Shown here piece after piece: positions 36,736-45,607 of a DNA stretch of 64,000 nucleotides; within the stretch, counting starts at the first letter, position 1, and each line of letters begins with the position of its first letter. The translations under genes were made by a program, and so were the position numbers. The DNA is from JBCBSK01 sp965250105 (GTDB lineage Bacteria > Pseudomonadota > Alphaproteobacteria > Rhizobiales > Tepidamorphaceae), in the NCBI GenBank assembly GCA_965250105.1, contig OZ252290.1, forward strand, positions 3,534,001 through 3,598,000, given 5' to 3'. The notes below the pieces were generated by a model. The model ran no database searches, was not told the origin of the DNA, and saw only the letters and a program-made list of their open reading frames with translations.

Positions 36736-37052
36736 TGGCGTCGAAGTTCAGGAAGGGCGACAAGGTCGTCGTGCTGGCCGGCAAGGACAAGGGCAAAAGC
36801 GGCGAGATCCTGCGCATGATCCCCGCCGAGCAGCGCGCCATCGTGGGCGGCGTGAACGTTGTGCGCCGGCATCAGCGGCAGACGCCGCAGAGCCAGGGCG
36901 GGATCGTGTCGCGTGAGGCGCCGGTGCATCTGTCGAACCTGGCGCATCAGGACCCCAAGGATGGGTCGGCGACCAGGGTTGGTTTCAAGTTCCTCAATGA
37001 CGGGCGCAAGGTGCGCTTCGCCAAGGGGTCGGGAGAAGTGATCGATGGCTGA
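36735..37052 (+). CDS. rplX: 50S ribosomal protein L24
   Basis: Assembly initiator of the 50S subunit with a KOW motif. 105 residues: MASKFRKGDKVVVLAGKDKGKSGEI, then RHQRQTPQSQGGIVSREAPVHLSN. The ATG at 36735 overlaps the rplN stop; the C-terminus overlaps rplE by 8 bp, so the three genes are tightly coupled. Confidence 0.96.
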   Translation: MASKFRKGDKVVVLAGKDKGKSGEILRMIPAEQRAIVGGVNVVRRHQRQTPQSQGGIVSREAPVHLSNLAHQDPKDGSATRVGFKFLNDGRKVRFAKGSGEVIDG

Positions 37053-37602
37053 GGCAGACTACGAACCGCGCCTCAAGCGGCACTATCGCGATATCGTGCG
37101 CCAGAAGATGCAGGACGAGTTCAACTATCCGAACGTCATGCAGATTCCGGCGATCGAAAAGGTCGTCCTGAACATGGGCGTTGGTGAATCGGTCGGCGAT
37201 TCCAAGCGCGCCTCCGTGGCCGCCGAGGAACTGACCAAGATCGCCGGGCAGAAGGCGCTGGTGACGCGGGCGCGCAATTCGATCGCCGGCTTCAAGGTTC
37301 GCGAGAACATGCCGATCGGCGCCAAGGTGACGCTGCGCAAGACGCGGATGTTCGAGTTCATCGACCGTCTGGTGACGATCGCGCTGCCGCGCGTGCGCGA
37401 CTTCCGCGGGCTCAACCCGAACAGCTTCGACGGCCGTGGCAATTTCGCCATGGGCCTGAAGGAACATATCGTCTTTCCCGAGATCGACTATGACAAGGTC
37501 GACAACATTCTCGGCATGGACATCATCGTGTGCACGACCGCCTCGAACGACAACGAGGCGCGCTCGCTGCTCAAGGCTTTCAACTTTCCGTTCCGCAACT
37601 GA
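37045..37602 (+). CDS. rplE: 50S ribosomal protein L5
   Basis: 5S rRNA binder of the central protuberance that also contacts P-site tRNA. 185 residues with MQIPAIEKVVLNMGVGE, GQKALVTRARNSIAGFKVRE and the C-terminal IVCTTASNDNEARSLLKAF. Begins inside the last codons of rplX. Confidence 0.97.
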   Translation: MAEADYEPRLKRHYRDIVRQKMQDEFNYPNVMQIPAIEKVVLNMGVGESVGDSKRASVAAEELTKIAGQKALVTRARNSIAGFKVRENMPIGAKVTLRKTRMFEFIDRLVTIALPRVRDFRGLNPNSFDGRGNFAMGLKEHIVFPEIDYDKVDNILGMDIIVCTTASNDNEARSLLKAFNFPFRN

Positions 37603-37618
37603 GGCGGAGGAGACGCTC

Positions 37619-37924
37619 ATGGCGAAGAAAAGCGCAGTCGAGAAGAACAAGCGGCGCAGGCGGCTGGTCGACAAATATGCCGAGAAGCGCGCCGCGCTGA
37701 AGGCGATTGCCAATGACGAGAGCCTGTCGATGGAAGAGCGCTTCAATGCGCGGCTGAAGCTGGCGGAACTGCCGCGCAATTCGGCGCCCAATCGCGTGCG
37801 CAATCGTTGCGAGGTGTCGGGCCGCCCGCGCGCCTATTACCGCAAGCTCAAGATGAGCCGCATCGCGCTGCGGGAACTGGCCTCGCGCGGGCTCGTCCCG
37901 GGCATGGTCAAGTCGAGCTGGTAA
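37619..37924 (+). CDS. rpsN: 30S ribosomal protein S14
   Basis: 30S head protein. 101 residues, the long zinc-free (C-minus) type: only one Cys is present in NRCEVSGRPRAYYRKL, so the zinc ribbon of the short type is absent. MAKKSAVEKNKRRRRLVDKYA start behind GGCGGAGGAG. The open frame extends upstream over rplE but that part is not S14. This form does not depend on zinc. Confidence 0.96.
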   Translation: MAKKSAVEKNKRRRRLVDKYAEKRAALKAIANDESLSMEERFNARLKLAELPRNSAPNRVRNRCEVSGRPRAYYRKLKMSRIALRELASRGLVPGMVKSSW

Positions 37925-37937
37925 GGAGAACCGTCCG

Positions 37938-38336
37938 ATGGCGATGAACGACCCGCTGGGCGATATGCTGACCCGCATCCGCAATGCGCAGGTGCGCAAG
38001 AAGACGCGCGTGTCCTCGCCCGCCTCGACCTTCCGTCGGCGCGTGCTGGATGTGCTGGAGTCCGAGGGCTATATCCGCGGCTACGCGCATGTCGAACATG
38101 ACAATGGCCGCACCGAGCTCGACATCGAGCTGAAATATTTCGACGGCGAGCCCGTGATCCGCGAGATCCGGCGCGTGTCGACGCCGGGACGGCGCGTCTA
38201 TTCCTCGGTCAAGGATCTGACCTCGATCGCCAACGGTCTCGGCGTGTCCATCGTCTCGACGCCGAAGGGCGTGATGGCCGACTGGCAGGCGCGCGAGGAA
38301 AATGTCGGCGGCGAAGTTCTCTGCACGGTCGTTTGA
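37938..38336 (+). CDS. rpsH: 30S ribosomal protein S8
   Basis: Central-domain 16S rRNA binder; in E. coli it represses the spc operon. 132 residues with NDPLGDMLTRIRNAQVRKK, SVKDLTSIANGLGVSIVSTPKGVM and the C-terminal GGEVLCTVV. AAGGAGAA ribosome site. Confidence 0.97.
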   Translation: MAMNDPLGDMLTRIRNAQVRKKTRVSSPASTFRRRVLDVLESEGYIRGYAHVEHDNGRTELDIELKYFDGEPVIREIRRVSTPGRRVYSSVKDLTSIANGLGVSIVSTPKGVMADWQAREENVGGEVLCTVV

Positions 38337-38362
38337 GGCCGGATAGGTTTGGGTGAAACAAT

Positions 38363-38896
38363 ATGTCTCGTATTGGCAAGCGGCCCGTTGAGGTTCCAAG
38401 CGGCGTGACCGTGACGGTCGACGGGCAGACCGTGTCGGCCAAGGGCTCGAAGGGCGAATTGTCCATCGTGCTGGTCGACGACGTGGCCGCCAAGCTCGAA
38501 GATGGCGCCGTGACCATCACCCCGCGCGATCTGTCGAAGCGGTCGCGCTCGATGTGGGGCATGTCGCGCACCATGGTCGAGAACATCATGACCGGCGTCA
38601 GCAACGGTTTCGAGAAGAAGCTCGAGATCAACGGCGTTGGCTACCGCGCGCAGATGCAGGGCAAGAACATCCAGCTGGCGCTCGGCTACAGCCACGATGT
38701 CGTCTACGACATCCCCGACGGCATCACGGCGGCCTGCCCGAAGCCGACGGAGATCGTCATCAGCGGTATCGACAAGCAGAAGGTCGGTCAGGTCGCGGCG
38801 GAAATCCGCGAGCTGCGCGGTCCCGAACCCTATAAGGGCAAGGGCATCAAATATGCCGACGAGCAGATCTTCCGCAAGGAAGGCAAGAAGAAGTAA
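38363..38896 (+). CDS. rplF: 50S ribosomal protein L6
   Basis: Binds near the sarcin-ricin loop. 177 residues with SRIGKRPVEVPSGVTVTV, the repeated fold, and the C-terminal signature RELRGPEPYKGKGIKYADEQ. Twenty-six bp after rpsH. Confidence 0.97.
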   Translation: MSRIGKRPVEVPSGVTVTVDGQTVSAKGSKGELSIVLVDDVAAKLEDGAVTITPRDLSKRSRSMWGMSRTMVENIMTGVSNGFEKKLEINGVGYRAQMQGKNIQLALGYSHDVVYDIPDGITAACPKPTEIVISGIDKQKVGQVAAEIRELRGPEPYKGKGIKYADEQIFRKEGKKK

Positions 38897-38908
38897 CGGA
38901 GCGGATCG

Positions 38909-39274
38909 ATGTCTTCGAAGGGATTGTCGCCGACCAAGCGCCGTGCGGCGCGCGTGCGTCGGGCGATCAAGCGGGCCGCCAATGGCCGGCCGCGCCTGAG
39001 CGTGTTCCGCTCGGCCAAGCACATCTATGCCCAGGTCATTGATGACCGCACGGGCGAGACGCTGGCCGCGGCATCGACCGTGGACACCACGGTCAAGGGC
39101 GCGATCACGGCGAGTTCGGATTCGGCGGCGGCCGCCGCCGTCGGCAAGCTGGTCGGCGAGCGCGCCAAGGAGAAGGGCGTGACCACGGTCGTCTTCGATC
39201 GCGGCGGCTATCTCTATCACGGCCGCGTCAAGGCGCTGGCCGATGCGGCGCGCGAAGCGGGTCTGGAATTCTAA
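38909..39274 (+). CDS. rplR: 50S ribosomal protein L18
   Basis: 5S rRNA binder of the central protuberance. 121 residues: Arg/Lys-rich N-terminal tail (SPTKRRAARVRRAIKRAA), RPRLSVFRSAKHIYAQVIDD, and FDRGGYLYHGRVKALADAAREAGL. Twelve bp after rplF. Confidence 0.97.
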   Translation: MSSKGLSPTKRRAARVRRAIKRAANGRPRLSVFRSAKHIYAQVIDDRTGETLAAASTVDTTVKGAITASSDSAAAAAVGKLVGERAKEKGVTTVVFDRGGYLYHGRVKALADAAREAGLEF

Positions 39275-39322
39275 GGAAGCGGTTGCGCGCCGCCGGAAGC
39301 GGCGCGGCACATTGAGGATGCC

Positions 39323-39856
39323 ATGAGAGAAGAGCGCGACAGCGAGTTCAAGGACCGCCTGGTTCACATCAATCGCGTGGCCAAGGTGGTCAAGGGCGGC
39401 CGCCGCTTTGGCTTCGCCGCGCTGGTCGTCGTCGGCGACCAGAAGGGCCGGGTCGGCTATGGCCACGGCAAGGCGCGGGAAGTGCCCGAGGCGATCCGCA
39501 AGGCCACCGAATCCGCCAAGCGCGCGATGATCCAGGTGCCGCTGCGCGAAGGCCGCACGCTGCATCACGACGTGCAGGGCCGCCACGGCGCGGGCCGCGT
39601 CGTGCTGCGCTCGGCGCCGACCGGCACCGGCATCATCGCGGGCGGTCCGATGCGCGCGGTGTTCGAAACCCTCGGCATCCAGGATGTCGTCGCCAAGTCG
39701 CTCGGCACGTCGAACCCCTACAACATGGTGCGGGCGACCTTCGATGCCTTGAAGCGGATCGATTCGCCGCGCTCCATCGCCGCCCGCCGCGGCATCAAGT
39801 CGTCGCTCCTGCAGCAGCGGCGCAAGGATACGCAAGCCGCCGAAGTCGAGGCTTGA
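39323..39856 (+). CDS. rpsE: 30S ribosomal protein S5
   Basis: Fidelity protein at the mRNA entry channel. 177 residues with LVHINRVAKVVKGGRRFGFAA, the loop VGYGHGKAREVPEAI, and IIAGGPMRAVFETLGIQDVV. The spectinomycin-associated loop looks standard. Usual S5 length for the class. Confidence 0.97.
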   Translation: MREERDSEFKDRLVHINRVAKVVKGGRRFGFAALVVVGDQKGRVGYGHGKAREVPEAIRKATESAKRAMIQVPLREGRTLHHDVQGRHGAGRVVLRSAPTGTGIIAGGPMRAVFETLGIQDVVAKSLGTSNPYNMVRATFDALKRIDSPRSIAARRGIKSSLLQQRRKDTQAAEVEA

Positions 39857-39945
39857 GCCAAGAGTGATATCGCGCCGCCATCATGCCGGCGGACGTAAAA
39901 CGGGGCTGACGAAGACAGCCGGAACCATGTCGGGGTCATGAGACC

Positions 39946-40140
39946 ATGAGCAAGGACAACAAGACCATCACGGTCGAACAGATTGGCAGCCCGATCCGGC
40001 GTCCCGCCCACCAGCGCGCGACGCTGGTCGGTCTCGGGCTCAACAAGATGCATCGCCGCCGCACGCTGGAAGACACGCCCGCCGTGCGCGGCATGATCGC
40101 GAAGGTGCCGCATCTCGTGCGCATCGTCGACGACGCGTGA
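39946..40140 (+). CDS. rpmD: 50S ribosomal protein L30
   Basis: Small 23S rRNA binder. 64 residues: NKTITVEQIGSPIRRPAHQRATLVGLGL-type sequence (quoted part: GSPIRRPAHQRATLVGLG) and MHRRRTLEDTPAVRGMI. Lies 89 bp after rpsE, a wider gap than elsewhere in the operon, and 19 bp before rplO. Confidence 0.96.
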   Translation: MSKDNKTITVEQIGSPIRRPAHQRATLVGLGLNKMHRRRTLEDTPAVRGMIAKVPHLVRIVDDA

Positions 40141-40159
40141 CCGGCTGAGGAGCTGAACG

Positions 40160-40642
40160 ATGAAACTGAACGAACTGGCCGACAATTCCGGCGCCCGCCG
40201 TCCGCGCAAGCGCGTCGGACGCGGCATCGGGTCGGGCCTTGGCAAGATGGGCGGTCGCGGCCACAAGGGCCAGAAGTCGCGCTCGGGCGTCGCGGTCAAG
40301 GGCTTCGAGGGCGGCCAGATGCCGCTTTATCAGCGCCTTCCGAAGCGGGGCTTCAACAATCCCAACGCCAAGACCTTCAATGTCATCAATCTCGGTCGCC
40401 TGCAGGCCGCGATCGATGCCGGCAAGCTCGATGCGTCGGCGCCAGTGACGCCGGAAGCGCTGCTGGCCGCCGGCATCGTGCGCCGCATGAAGTCGGGCAT
40501 CCGGCTCCTGGCCGACGGCGATCTGAAGCAGGCGCTGACGATTTCCGTTCACGGCGCCTCGCAAGCCGCCATCAAGGCGGTTGAAAAGGCCGGCGGCAAG
40601 GTCGACATAATGGGAGCCCCGGCGCCGGCCGCCGAGGCCTAA
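40160..40642 (+). CDS. rplO: 50S ribosomal protein L15
   Basis: Late-assembly 23S rRNA binder. 160 residues: MKLNELADNSGARRPRKRVG, the Gly/Lys-rich GRGIGSGLGKMGGRGHKGQK, EGGQMPLYQRLPKRGF, and an Ala-rich C-terminus. Followed by a 153-bp gap and secY. That gap holds an inverted repeat GAGCGTTC/GAACGCTC (40684-40691 with 40714-40721) and a small stem CAAGTC/GACTTG (40753-40769), whose meaning is unclear. Confidence 0.97.
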   Translation: MKLNELADNSGARRPRKRVGRGIGSGLGKMGGRGHKGQKSRSGVAVKGFEGGQMPLYQRLPKRGFNNPNAKTFNVINLGRLQAAIDAGKLDASAPVTPEALLAAGIVRRMKSGIRLLADGDLKQALTISVHGASQAAIKAVEKAGGKVDIMGAPAPAAEA

Positions 40643-40795
40643 GCCAGTCGCGCACGAGGCCGAAGCTTGGCCGCGCGGCGAAGGAGCGTTCGCGCATTCG
40701 GAATGATCCGGAAGAACGCTCATCATGTTGGATCGGGTCAGCGTCATGTGCTCAAGTCGGTATGACTTGGTCATCTGGCGATCTCGGAGAAGCTG

Positions 40796-42127
40796 ATGGC
40801 GTCCGCCGCTGAGCAACTTGCAGCCAATCTGAATTTTTCGGCGCTCGCCAAGGCGACCGAACTCAAGCAGCGCATCCTGTTCACCCTGGGTGCGCTGATC
40901 ATTTATCGCATCGGGACGTTCATTCCGCTGCCGGGCGTCGATCCCGGACAGGTCGCGGAGATGTTCTCGCGCAATGCGTCCGGCATTCTGGGCATGTTCA
41001 ACATGTTCGCCGGCGGCGCCGTCGAGCGCATGGCGATCTTCGCGCTGAACATCATGCCGTATATCTCGGCGGCGATTATCGTCCAGCTTCTCACCACCGT
41101 CTCGCCGCATCTCGAACAGCTCAAGAAGGAAGGCGAGTCGGGCCGCAAGCAGATCAACCAATATACCCGCTACGGCACAGTTTTCCTGGCCGCGCTGCAG
41201 GGCTATGGCATCGCGCTCGGCCTCGAAGGGGCGCCGGGCGTCGTCATCGATCCGGGCTGGTTCTTCCGCATCTCGACCGTCATCACGCTCGTTGGCGGCA
41301 CCGTCTTCCTGATGTGGCTCGGCGAGCAGATCACCCAGCGCGGCGTCGGCAACGGTATCGCGCTGATCATCTTCGCCGGCATCATCGCCACAGTGCCGGG
41401 CGCGCTCGGCGGCATGCTCGAACTCGGCCGCCAGGGCGCTCTGTCCACGCCGATCATCCTGGGCATCTTCCTGATGCTCATCGCGCTGGTCGGCCTGATC
41501 GTTTTCATGGAGCGTGCCCAGCGCCGCCTGGTCATCCAGTATCCGAAGCGCCAGGTCGGCAATCGCATGTTCCAGGGCGATTCCTCGCATCTGCCGCTGA
41601 AGCTGAATACCGCCGGCGTCATCCCGCCGATCTTCGCCTCCTCGCTCCTGCTTCTGCCGGTGACGGTGGCGAATTTCTCGGCCGGGCAGGGGCCGCAATG
41701 GCTGACCACGCTGACCGCGCTGCTCGGCCACGGACAGCCGGCCTATCTCGCGCTCTATGCGGCGGGGATCATCTTCTTTGCCTTCTTCTACACCGCGATC
41801 GTCTTCAATCCGGCTGATACGGCGGACAATCTGAAGAAGCATGGCGGCTTCATCCCCGGTATTCGTCCCGGCGAACGGACGGCGGAATATATTGATTATG
41901 TTCTGACGCGGATCACCGTTCTCGGTGCGGCCTATCTGACCTTCGTCTGTCTCGTGCCGGAATTCCTCATCGGCTATGCCGGGATCCCGTTCTATATCGG
42001 CGGCACCTCGCTTCTCATCGTCGTGTCCGTTACGATGGATACGGTGGCGCAGGTTCAGGGGCATCTGCTTGCGCATCAGTACGAGGGTCTCATCAAGAAG
42101 GCCAAGTTGCGAGGGAAGAAGCGATGA
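40796..42127 (+). CDS. secY: protein translocase subunit SecY
   Basis: Channel-forming subunit of the inner-membrane Sec translocon. 443 residues with ten predicted transmembrane segments. Seen: ELKQRILFTLGALIIYRIGTFIPLPG (TM1, partly quoted), the plug-region start GMFNMFAGGAVERMAIFALNIMPYISA, the cytoplasmic loop ERAQRRLVIQYPKRQVG and the C-terminal AHQYEGLIKKAKLRGKKR tail. Partner of SecE encoded at 14433. ATGA overlap with adk. Confidence 0.98.
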   Translation: MASAAEQLAANLNFSALAKATELKQRILFTLGALIIYRIGTFIPLPGVDPGQVAEMFSRNASGILGMFNMFAGGAVERMAIFALNIMPYISAAIIVQLLTTVSPHLEQLKKEGESGRKQINQYTRYGTVFLAALQGYGIALGLEGAPGVVIDPGWFFRISTVITLVGGTVFLMWLGEQITQRGVGNGIALIIFAGIIATVPGALGGMLELGRQGALSTPIILGIFLMLIALVGLIVFMERAQRRLVIQYPKRQVGNRMFQGDSSHLPLKLNTAGVIPPIFASSLLLLPVTVANFSAGQGPQWLTTLTALLGHGQPAYLALYAAGIIFFAFFYTAIVFNPADTADNLKKHGGFIPGIRPGERTAEYIDYVLTRITVLGAAYLTFVCLVPEFLIGYAGIPFYIGGTSLLIVVSVTMDTVAQVQGHLLAHQYEGLIKKAKLRGKKR

Positions 42128-42708
42128 AGCTCATTCTGCTGGGTCCGCCGGGGGCCGGTAAGGGGACCCAGGCCGAGCGCCTGGTTCAGCGTCACGGGAT
42201 CATCCAACTGTCGACCGGCGACATGCTGCGCGCGGCGGTGGCCGAGGAAACACCCGTTGGCCTGTTGGCCAAGGACATCATGGCGCGCGGCGAATTGTGT
42301 CCCGACGAGGTGGTGGTCGACATCATCTCCGACCGGATCGACAAGCCCGACTGCGCCAACGGATTCATTCTCGACGGGTTTCCGCGCACGGTCGCGCAGG
42401 CCGAGGCGCTCGACAAATTGCTCGAGGAGAAGGGACTGCATCTCGACGCGGTCGTCGAACTCGCCGTCGACGATGCCATCCTGGTCTCGCGGATCGAGAA
42501 GCGCGCCGCCGAAACGATTGGCGGCCCGCGCGCCGACGACAATGCCGAGGCGCTCAAGAAGCGGCTTACTGTCTATCACGCGCAGACCGCGCCGCTCGTT
42601 CACTACTATGCCGACAAGGGCATCCTGCGGTCGGTCGACGGGATGCAGGATATCGACGCGGTGACGCGATCGATCGACGAGGTTTTGTCCGCCACGGCGG
42701 AGAGTTGA
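42124..42708 (+). CDS. adk: adenylate kinase
   Basis: Equilibrates ATP + AMP with 2 ADP. 194 residues: P-loop GPPGAGKGTQ (7-16), AMP-site STGDMLRAAV, and NGFILDGFPRTVAQAE. It is the short form: the LID between about residues 120 and 140 is only a few residues, without the zinc-binding cysteines of Gram-positive enzymes. Translationally coupled to secY, the common secY-adk placement in alphaproteobacteria. Confidence 0.97.
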   Translation: MKLILLGPPGAGKGTQAERLVQRHGIIQLSTGDMLRAAVAEETPVGLLAKDIMARGELCPDEVVVDIISDRIDKPDCANGFILDGFPRTVAQAEALDKLLEEKGLHLDAVVELAVDDAILVSRIEKRAAETIGGPRADDNAEALKKRLTVYHAQTAPLVHYYADKGILRSVDGMQDIDAVTRSIDEVLSATAES

Positions 42709-42709
42709 A

Positions 42710-42753
42710 GCAATTCCAGCGAAAGTGGTTTCCGGTTTCGCGCCCGGAATTGC
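42710..42753. repeat. 44-bp palindromic intergenic repeat, copy 1
   Basis: Begins GCAATTCCAG and ends CCGGAATTGC; differs from copy 2 by one base. It can fold with an outer 10-bp stem (one A-C mismatch here), an inner CGAAA/TTTCG stem and a GTGGTTTCCGG loop. Two bases after the adk stop. Resembles AATTCC...GGAATTGC repeats that I recall from Rhizobiales genomes. Confidence 0.75.
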
Positions 42754-42767
42754 GATAGCAAAGCATG

Positions 42768-42811
42768 GCAATTCCAGCGAAAGTGGTTTCCGGTTTCGCG
42801 CCTGGAATTGC
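42768..42811. repeat. 44-bp palindromic intergenic repeat, copy 2
   Basis: Direct repeat of 42710-42753 at a 58-bp period. Here the outer arms GCAATTCCAG and CTGGAATTGC pair perfectly; the inner CGAAA/TTTCG stem is kept with a CGC bulge. The remaining part of the adk-rpsM gap (to 43076) holds nothing I can name. Confidence 0.75.
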
Positions 42812-43076
42812 AGCCAGAGGAATACCAAAGGAATAGTTGGAGCGCTCGCGCGGTCACCGAAACGCGACGGCGTTCCGACAGCCCGGCTTGTCTTGGGATC
42901 GTCTTGACGGTCGGGCATTGACGGGGGCGCCCGGAACCGGTATCCAGCGCTCTTCCGTCGTCAATTCGACAGAGGCTTTCCGGCAGGGTTCATGATGAGC
43001 CGGCCGGCGGGCCCGTTTTGGTTTAGGGAAGCGGCCCGCCTCTCGGTGCGAGCGCGGCCGCCAGGAGACAGGTTGC

Positions 43077-43445
<369 letters not shown>

Positions 43446-43566
43446 GTTTCCGCGCTTTGGCCCTCTCTTGAGGGGGGCGATGGCGCGGTCGGTGGCGGAT
43501 CATCCGCCGCCGACGGTGGAGCCGCCGGCGTCACGGCGGTGCTGAGATCGACAGGAAGGACTGACC

Positions 43567-43956
43567 ATGGCAAGAGATGCCCAGCGCGTGCGGCGCAGGG
43601 AGCGCAAGAACATCACATCGGGTATCGCCCATGTGAATGCGAGCTTCAACAATACGATGATCATGATCACCGACGCGCAGGGGAATGCGATTTCCTGGTC
43701 GTCGGCGGGCATGATGGGTTTCAAGGGCTCGCGCAAGTCGACCCCCTATGCGGCACAGGTCGCTGCCGAGGACGCCGCCAAGAAGGCGGCCGATCACGGC
43801 ATGCGGACCCTCGAAGTCGAGGTCAAGGGACCGGGCTCGGGCCGCGAATCGGCCCTGCGCGCGCTGCAGGCGGCCGGCTTCACGATCACCTCGATCCGCG
43901 ACGTGACTCCGATCCCGCACAATGGCTGCCGCCCGCGCAAGCGTCGCCGCATCTGA
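43567..43956 (+). CDS. rpsK: 30S ribosomal protein S11
   Basis: 30S platform protein near the E site. 129 residues: RRRERKNITSGIAHVNASFNNTMI, SWSSAGMMGFKGSRKSTPYAAQ and DVTPIPHNGCRPRKRRRI. Directly followed by rpoA; rpsD, which sits here in E. coli, is absent. Confidence 0.98.
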   Translation: MARDAQRVRRRERKNITSGIAHVNASFNNTMIMITDAQGNAISWSSAGMMGFKGSRKSTPYAAQVAAEDAAKKAADHGMRTLEVEVKGPGSGRESALRALQAAGFTITSIRDVTPIPHNGCRPRKRRRI

Positions 43957-44026
43957 TGTTCCTCAAGGCGCTCCCGCGCCGTGTCCGACCGGCGCATGGG
44001 AGCGTGGTCTCCGCGAGGCAAGAACC

Positions 44027-45043
44027 GTGATTGAAAAGAACTGGCAAGAACTGATCCGCCCGAACAAGCTCGAGATCTCTCCGGGCAAGGACCCGCGCTG
44101 CATCGCCACCGTGGTGGCCGAGCCGCTTGAGCGCGGTTTCGGCGTGACGCTGGGCAATGCGCTGCGGCGCATCCTGCTGTCGTCGCTTCAGGGCGCGGCC
44201 GTCACCTCGGTCCATATCGACGGCGTTTTGCACGAGTTTTCGTCGATTTCGGGCGTCCGCGAGGACGTCACCGACATCGTCCTGAACATCAAGGACATCG
44301 CCATCCGCATGGAAGGCGAGGGACCTAAGCGCATGGTGCTGCGCAAGCAGGGGCCGGGCGCGGTCACCGCCGGCGACATCCAGACCGTCGGCGATGTCGA
44401 GGTGCTCAACCCCGAACTGCTGATCTGCCAGCTCGACGAGGGCGCGGAAATCCGCATCGAATTCACCGTCGACACGGGCAAGGGCTATGTGCCGGCCGAC
44501 CGTAACAGGGCCGATGACGCGCCGATCGGCCTGATCCCGATCGATTCGCTCTACAGCCCCGTGAAGCGCGTGTCCTACAAGGTGGAAGCCACCCGCGAGG
44601 GCCAGGTGCTCGACTATGACAAGCTGATCATGGAAGTCGAGACCAATGGCGCGCTGACGCCGGACGACGCGGTCGCCTATGCCGCGCGCATCCTGCAGGA
44701 CCAGCTGTCGATCTTCGTCAACTTCGAGGAGCCCAAGCCCGAAGTGGCCGAGCCGGCGGTGCCGGATCTCGCCTTCAACCCGGCGCTTCTCAAGAAGGTC
44801 GACGAGCTCGAACTGAGCGTCCGCTCGGCCAACTGCCTGAAGAACGACAACATCGTCTATATCGGCGATCTCATTCAGAAGACCGAGGCGGAAATGTTGC
44901 GCACGCCGAATTTCGGCCGCAAGTCGCTCAACGAGATCAAGGAAGTGCTGGCGCAGATGGGTCTGCATCTCGGCATGGAAGTCACCGGCTGGCCGCCCGA
45001 GAACATCGAGGAACTGGCCAAGCGCTACGAGGAACATTACTGA
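44027..45043 (+). CDS. rpoA: DNA-directed RNA polymerase subunit alpha
   Basis: Assembles RNA polymerase and reads UP elements and activators. 338 residues: N-terminal dimer domain (NWQELIRPNKLEI, EPLERGFGVTLGNALRRILLSS) and C-terminal domain (VRSANCLKNDNIVYIGDLI, MLRTPNFGRKSLNEIKEVL). The GTG at 44027 gives the family N-terminus; an upstream ATG at 43922 would overlap rpsK and add 35 unrelated residues. GAGG lies upstream of the GTG. Confidence 0.97.
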   Translation: MIEKNWQELIRPNKLEISPGKDPRCIATVVAEPLERGFGVTLGNALRRILLSSLQGAAVTSVHIDGVLHEFSSISGVREDVTDIVLNIKDIAIRMEGEGPKRMVLRKQGPGAVTAGDIQTVGDVEVLNPELLICQLDEGAEIRIEFTVDTGKGYVPADRNRADDAPIGLIPIDSLYSPVKRVSYKVEATREGQVLDYDKLIMEVETNGALTPDDAVAYAARILQDQLSIFVNFEEPKPEVAEPAVPDLAFNPALLKKVDELELSVRSANCLKNDNIVYIGDLIQKTEAEMLRTPNFGRKSLNEIKEVLAQMGLHLGMEVTGWPPENIEELAKRYEEHY

Positions 45044-45101
45044 TCCGCGAGCGCCCGGCATCGCGCCGGGCCGCCCGGATCGGCTCAAGAGGACCAAACA
45101 C

Positions 45102-45527
45102 ATGCGTCACCGCAAAAGCGGCCGGAAGCTGAACCGCACGGCGAGCCACCGCAAGGCGATGTTCGCCAATATGGCGGCCGCCCTCATCCGGCACGAGCAG
45201 ATCATCACCACCCTGCCCAAGGCGAAGGATCTGCGCCCGATCACCGAAAAGCTGATCACGCTGGCAAAGCGCGGCGGGCTGAACGAGCGCCGTCAGGCGA
45301 TCGCCCAGATCCGCGACGAGGACGCCGTGCGCAAGCTGTTCGACACGCTCGGCCCGCGCTATCAGGACCGCATGGGCGGCTATACGCGCGTGCTCAAGGC
45401 CGGTTTCCGCCATGGCGACAATGCGCCGGTGGCCGTGATCGAACTGGTCGACCGCGATGTCGACGCCAGGGGTGCCGAGGACCGGGCGCGCATGGAAGCC
45501 GCCGAAGCGGAAACCGAAGCCGCCTGA
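45102..45527 (+). CDS. rplQ: 50S ribosomal protein L17
   Basis: Tunnel-exit-side 50S protein. 141 residues: MRHRKSGRKLNRTASHRKAM, LPKAKDLRPITEKLITLAKRG, YTRVLKAGFRHGDNAPVAVIELVDR. An acidic Ala/Glu C-terminal tail of about 25 residues is longer than in E. coli. Last gene of the alpha operon; a 13-bp hairpin follows 30 bp downstream. Confidence 0.97.
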   Translation: MRHRKSGRKLNRTASHRKAMFANMAAALIRHEQIITTLPKAKDLRPITEKLITLAKRGGLNERRQAIAQIRDEDAVRKLFDTLGPRYQDRMGGYTRVLKAGFRHGDNAPVAVIELVDRDVDARGAEDRARMEAAEAETEAA

Positions 45528-45556
45528 CCGGGCCCTACCGACACGAATTCGCCGCT

Positions 45557-45592
45557 CATGGCCGCGCCGCGTTCACATCCGGCGCGGCCATG
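45557..45592 (+). terminator. hairpin after rplQ (probable alpha-operon terminator)
   Basis: Perfect 13-bp stem (45557-45569 with 45580-45592; arms CATGGCCGCGCCG and its complement), 10-nt loop, then CTTATATC rather than a T tract. It spans most of the short gap before the protease gene, and a promoter-like site for that gene overlaps its loop and 3' arm. Confidence 0.5.
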
Positions 45593-45600
45593 CTTATATC
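45572..45600 (+). promoter_or_regulatory. candidate promoter of the Deg-type protease gene
   Basis: TTCACA, 17-bp spacer, TATATC. The predicted transcription start (about 45607) coincides with the ATGs at 45608 and 45611, so a leaderless message is possible. Confidence 0.4.
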
Positions 45601-45607
45601 TGGCGCC

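Noticed and set aside
42710..42811. Reading the two 44-bp repeats as attachment sites or an insertion footprint
   Set aside because: They are individually palindromic, only 14 bp apart, enclose no gene and have no adjoining integrase or transposase; a dispersed repeat family is simpler.
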